Positions 61,687 through 64,000 of a stretch of DNA of 64,000 nucleotides are shown here, piece by piece. The notes under the pieces were generated by a model. It saw only the letters and a program-made list of their open reading frames with translations, was not told the origin of the DNA and made no database searches. Each line of letters opens with the position of its first letter. The stretch's first letter is position 1. This DNA is from Alphaproteobacteria bacterium (GTDB lineage Bacteria; Pseudomonadota; Alphaproteobacteria; Caulobacterales; Hyphomonadaceae): positions 22,997 through 86,996 of the forward strand of contig JAGWYJ010000009.1 of assembly GCA_018969425.1 (NCBI GenBank), written 5' to 3'. Made by a program: the position numbers and the translations under genes.

Positions 61687-63101
61687 CGGAGATCCAGACT
61701 TGCGGCTATGTCGTTCATCTGCGCGATAAACTGTGACTGACGGTAGGCGTTGGGATCTTCCAGCTCTGCGTACGCCTGCTTGAGCGTACGCCTCAGCTCA
61801 GTCGTTGCCTTCGAAGACAGGGCGCCGTTGTCCGCGAGTGCGCGTGTCAGCGTATCTACGGCCATGACCGCCTGTTCCGCCCCGGCGTATGACGTGAGGT
61901 TCAGACCCTGATTATCGGAAAGAATGTTTGTCAGCGCTCTTCGAACTGTCTGGTCGCTGAAGTCCGCCCGTCCGAATGCCTCCGCGAGCCGGGAAAGCCG
62001 TGCGGCGAACTCAATACCCTTCCGCCGCCTGTCTTCGGGTCCCTCTTTGAGGGAGCGGTGAAAATCCCTCGCGGCCTTTTCGAGTGCCTTGGCCTCCGCA
62101 GGAGCGAAACTCTGCGCGGCGGCCATGAGGGTGAGGACATAGGCGTCATTGAAAGGAATATCCCCGGGAGCGGAGGCCCTGAAGGGATTGAGCGCAGCGA
62201 GGCCTCCGAGGGGCGGGGCGTCTGAAATCGGGCGATGGCACGATCGACAATCAAAGAAAGCCGGTTCAGGGAAGGCGCCCAGCCGTCTCTGCTCGCCCTC
62301 AAGATAGGTCTCGATGGTGGTCTCCATGGATATGGCCTGGCCAATAGCCCATATCCTGGCCCGCGACACTGCGGGCTTGCGGGACAGGTATGTCTCGTCC
62401 TCGAAGTGATGGGCCTGGAGCGAGGTGAACAGCTCGGTTTCAAGCACAAGTCTCGGATGGCCGGCCGCCATCATGGCATGCGTCGCGAACTGGTCCTTTC
62501 GCTTTGTTCCAATGTGACAGGTTGCGCACAGCCGAACTCGAGCCACAGGATCGTGGGTCGGGTAAAGGCCCAGGGATATGTTCGAGGCGTGTGTCGCTGT
62601 GGGCGCATAATGCCGCGATATCCACGCTTCCGCTCCGCCATGACAGGCTTCGCATCCCACCCCGTCGCTGATCTGGAAGCGGGGGCCCCGAGCGGGAGCG
62701 GCGTCCGAATGGCATGACAGACATTCCGGCGCTTTACTTGCGTCCTCCAGGCCGAGACGCGCCGCCATCTCTCGTCCCCGGGCCGAGAGCAGGGAGCGAA
62801 AAGCCTCAGAATGCCGGCCGCGGATACTGTCCCGATCCTGCCAGACATTGACTTCGCTTCCCCGCATGGCTTCCGCCTCGGTGATCCCAAGGGCAGGCTG
62901 GCGCGCATGGCAGGGACCCGCACAGGCGGCGACCCCTAGGTGGGTGCGGCCGTCAAACCGCGGAATAGGGGAAGAGCCAGCCTGCGCGAGCGCGCTTGGG
63001 ATCGTCAGCAGGCCGACAGCGGCAAGGGTCAGACATGCCGAACGTATCGTACCGGCTATGCGATCCAGTCGTGAGGCGCTTTGAGCGCGTGTCATGCCCA
63101 T
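61683..63101 (-). CDS. Multiheme cytochrome c554-like protein
   Basis: A 472-residue exported cytochrome (signal SACLTLAAVGLLTIPSALA). Heme sites: an unusual CX3CH (CAGPCH, C60) and four CXXCH at C127, C150, C192 and C285. The stretch GVGCEACHGGAEAW and GLYPTHDPVARVRLCATCH fit the c554/multiheme family; a helical C-terminal part (about 330-470) has no heme site. It is the first gene of the operon. Upstream in-frame sequence to 63737 is antisense to the flavoprotein gene and is not counted. The start could also be the ATG at 63095. Confidence 0.88.
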   Translation of the reverse strand: MGMTRAQSASRLDRIAGTIRSACLTLAAVGLLTIPSALAQAGSSPIPRFDGRTHLGVAACAGPCHARQPALGITEAEAMRGSEVNVWQDRDSIRGRHSEAFRSLLSARGREMAARLGLEDASKAPECLSCHSDAAPARGPRFQISDGVGCEACHGGAEAWISRHYAPTATHASNISLGLYPTHDPVARVRLCATCHIGTKRKDQFATHAMMAAGHPRLVLETELFTSLQAHHFEDETYLSRKPAVSRARIWAIGQAISMETTIETYLEGEQRRLGAFPEPAFFDCRSCHRPISDAPPLGGLAALNPFRASAPGDIPFNDAYVLTLMAAAQSFAPAEAKALEKAARDFHRSLKEGPEDRRRKGIEFAARLSRLAEAFGRADFSDQTVRRALTNILSDNQGLNLTSYAGAEQAVMAVDTLTRALADNGALSSKATTELRRTLKQAYAELEDPNAYRQSQFIAQMNDIAASLDLR

Positions 63102-63458
63102 CTTCAAACCTGCCGTCGACAAGCGCTCAACTGAGAATCGCCGCCTGCGTCCACTCTGCAATCCGGGCGCCGGGTCTCGCCGTGAATCAGAACCCGTCGA
63201 CCACCTGAACCCTGCTCGAGAATCGCAGGCCTTGGGGGATAAGGCAATGCAGGAACCATTCCGGAGACCAAAGCCGGCTGTCCGGATGACGCACACGTAA
63301 GGACGACCCTTGAGGCGTTCCCGGTTAAAGAATTTGGCGCCGGTTCGCGTGTATGCCAGTCTCAGGGTCTGATTGGGGCGCGGGCTGCTGCCAGCGTCGA
63401 GGGAGCCGAAAGAGGCGAGGGTCTGGGAAGTCACGAGGCTTCCAGGCCGGGAGAGATG
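63102..63458. promoter_or_regulatory. Divergent intergenic region between the cytochrome operon and the flavoprotein gene
   Basis: These 357 bp must contain both promoters. No FNR box (TTGAT-N4-ATCAA), riboswitch or RNA gene was recognised. The plus-strand Shine-Dalgarno GGAG (63450-63453) lies 5 bp before the ATG at 63459. Confidence 0.5.
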
Positions 63459-64000
63459 ATGACCAGGCGTTACGGAGTGGCGATTGTCGGTTCCGGACCG
63501 GCAGGTCTCAGCGCTGCGGCGAGAGCCGCTGTCAGAGGTCTCGATCATGTCCTTCTGGAGAAGACGGATCATCTGAGCGACACGATTTTCAAATATCAGC
63601 GCGGCAAGCATGTCATGGCCACGCCCGTGCAACTCGTTCTGCGCAGCGATCTTGAGTTTGACGCGGGGCGTCGGGAGGACGTCCTTGAGAGATGGCGGAG
63701 CGCAGCGGACGCGTTTACCGTGAATGTGAGGTTCCACGCCGAGGTTATGTCTGTCGAGGGATCCCGAGGCGCGTTCATCATCCGACTGTCCGATGGCGGC
63801 GTCGTGGAGGCGGAGACTGTTGTACTTGCGATCGGGACGGCGGGAAATCCGAACCGTCTCGCGATTCCCGGGGCGGAAACGGTCCGGATCGACTACCAGC
63901 TTGATGATCCCCGCGAGATTACCGGGGAGGATATCGTCGTCGTCGGGGGTGGGGACGCGGGAATCGAAAATGCGCTTGGCCTGGCCGATCCAGAGCTTGG
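63459..64000 (+). CDS. NAD(P)/FAD-dependent oxidoreductase (5-prime part, cut by window end)
   Basis: The first 180 residues of a two-dinucleotide-binding flavoprotein. The FAD motif VAIVGSGPAGLSAAARAA is at the N terminus, VVLAIGTAG is the ATG-like motif, and the NAD(P) motif VVVGGGDAGIENALGLA follows near residue 165. There is no cysteine in the visible part, so it is not a standard thioredoxin reductase with CxxC; YpdA- or ferredoxin-NADP reductase-like members are closer. It may continue into further domains beyond the window. An ATG at 63456 is also possible. It is divergent from the cytochrome operon and could feed electrons to it. Confidence 0.85.
   Translation, partial: MTRRYGVAIVGSGPAGLSAAARAAVRGLDHVLLEKTDHLSDTIFKYQRGKHVMATPVQLVLRSDLEFDAGRREDVLERWRSAADAFTVNVRFHAEVMSVEGSRGAFIIRLSDGGVVEAETVVLAIGTAGNPNRLAIPGAETVRIDYQLDDPREITGEDIVVVGGGDAGIENALGLADPEL

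Noticed and set aside
63102..63737. 212-codon N-terminal extension of the c554-like cytochrome
   Set aside because: It is antisense to the flavoprotein start and to the intergenic region and lacks a signal peptide; the exported signal begins at 63101.
1..64000. CRISPR arrays, insertion sequences, prophage, integrases
   Set aside because: No regularly spaced short repeats, transposase or phage-type genes were seen in any part of the window.

Overview
The window looks like chromosomal DNA of an alphaproteobacterium from the Caulobacterales/Parvularculales side of the class (Hyphomonadaceae- or Parvularcula-like). The reasons are an adjacent divK-pleD pair, a petP-petR pair, a lipid A gene block with DUF4170 and PmbA/CysQ neighbours, DUF2093 and CC0125/CC1285-type small proteins, and GC-rich coding throughout (about 60 percent by eye). 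No phage, insertion sequence, CRISPR array or replication origin was seen. Gene density is high and many neighbours overlap by 4 bp (ATGA, GTGA or TTGA).

Bases 1-25800 are mostly housekeeping. They hold a petP-petR-FkbM methyltransferase operon divergent from ilvE; a minus-strand run of dinB, RidA, GDPD, FemAB-like and HIT genes; divK-pleD (development and c-di-GMP signalling) followed by a DUF2093 protein and an M23 lipoprotein; and a tight minus-strand lipid A operon (DUF374 acyltransferase, waaA, lpxK, lpxL-like). After a CX5R phosphatase and a small membrane protein come the plus-strand genes pmbA, cysQ, DUF4170 and an MsbA-like exporter. PepSY, DUF4345 and pseudouridine synthase genes follow, then GST and thioesterase genes, tRNA-Trp and two RNA methyltransferases.

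Bases 25900-42700 mix envelope and central metabolism. There is an OmpA-like gene with a helix-hairpin-helix membrane partner, a TonB receptor with an iron-box-like palindrome at its start, a periplasmic ClpP-fold protein with a GFA protein, and the propionate genes meaB, mutB and mutA. An EF-hand protein, an SDR and a PQQ-type sugar dehydrogenase separate mutB from mutA. A nitronate monooxygenase-like gene and a threonine dehydratase-like gene follow. Bases 32462-33128 hold no recognisable gene.

Bases 42755-53544 form one operon for two-partner secretion: an outer-membrane TpsB transporter, an 1816-residue TpsA exoprotein built on a supra-repeat of about 167 residues, an exported TPR-CHAT protein with intact His and Cys motifs, and a small exported FecR-like protein. 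This is a candidate secretion-plus-protease system.

Bases 53690-64000 hold the most unusual locus. A four-gene minus-strand operon encodes a pentaheme c554-like cytochrome, a lipoprotein with two GlcG/HbpS domains, a porin-like outer-membrane protein, and a 1358-residue ten-CXXCH cytochrome fused to an LVIVD beta-propeller. It is divergent from an NAD(P)/FAD oxidoreductase cut off by the window end. Together these could form an envelope-spanning redox conduit or anaerobic respiratory system that I cannot match to MtrCAB or another named system.
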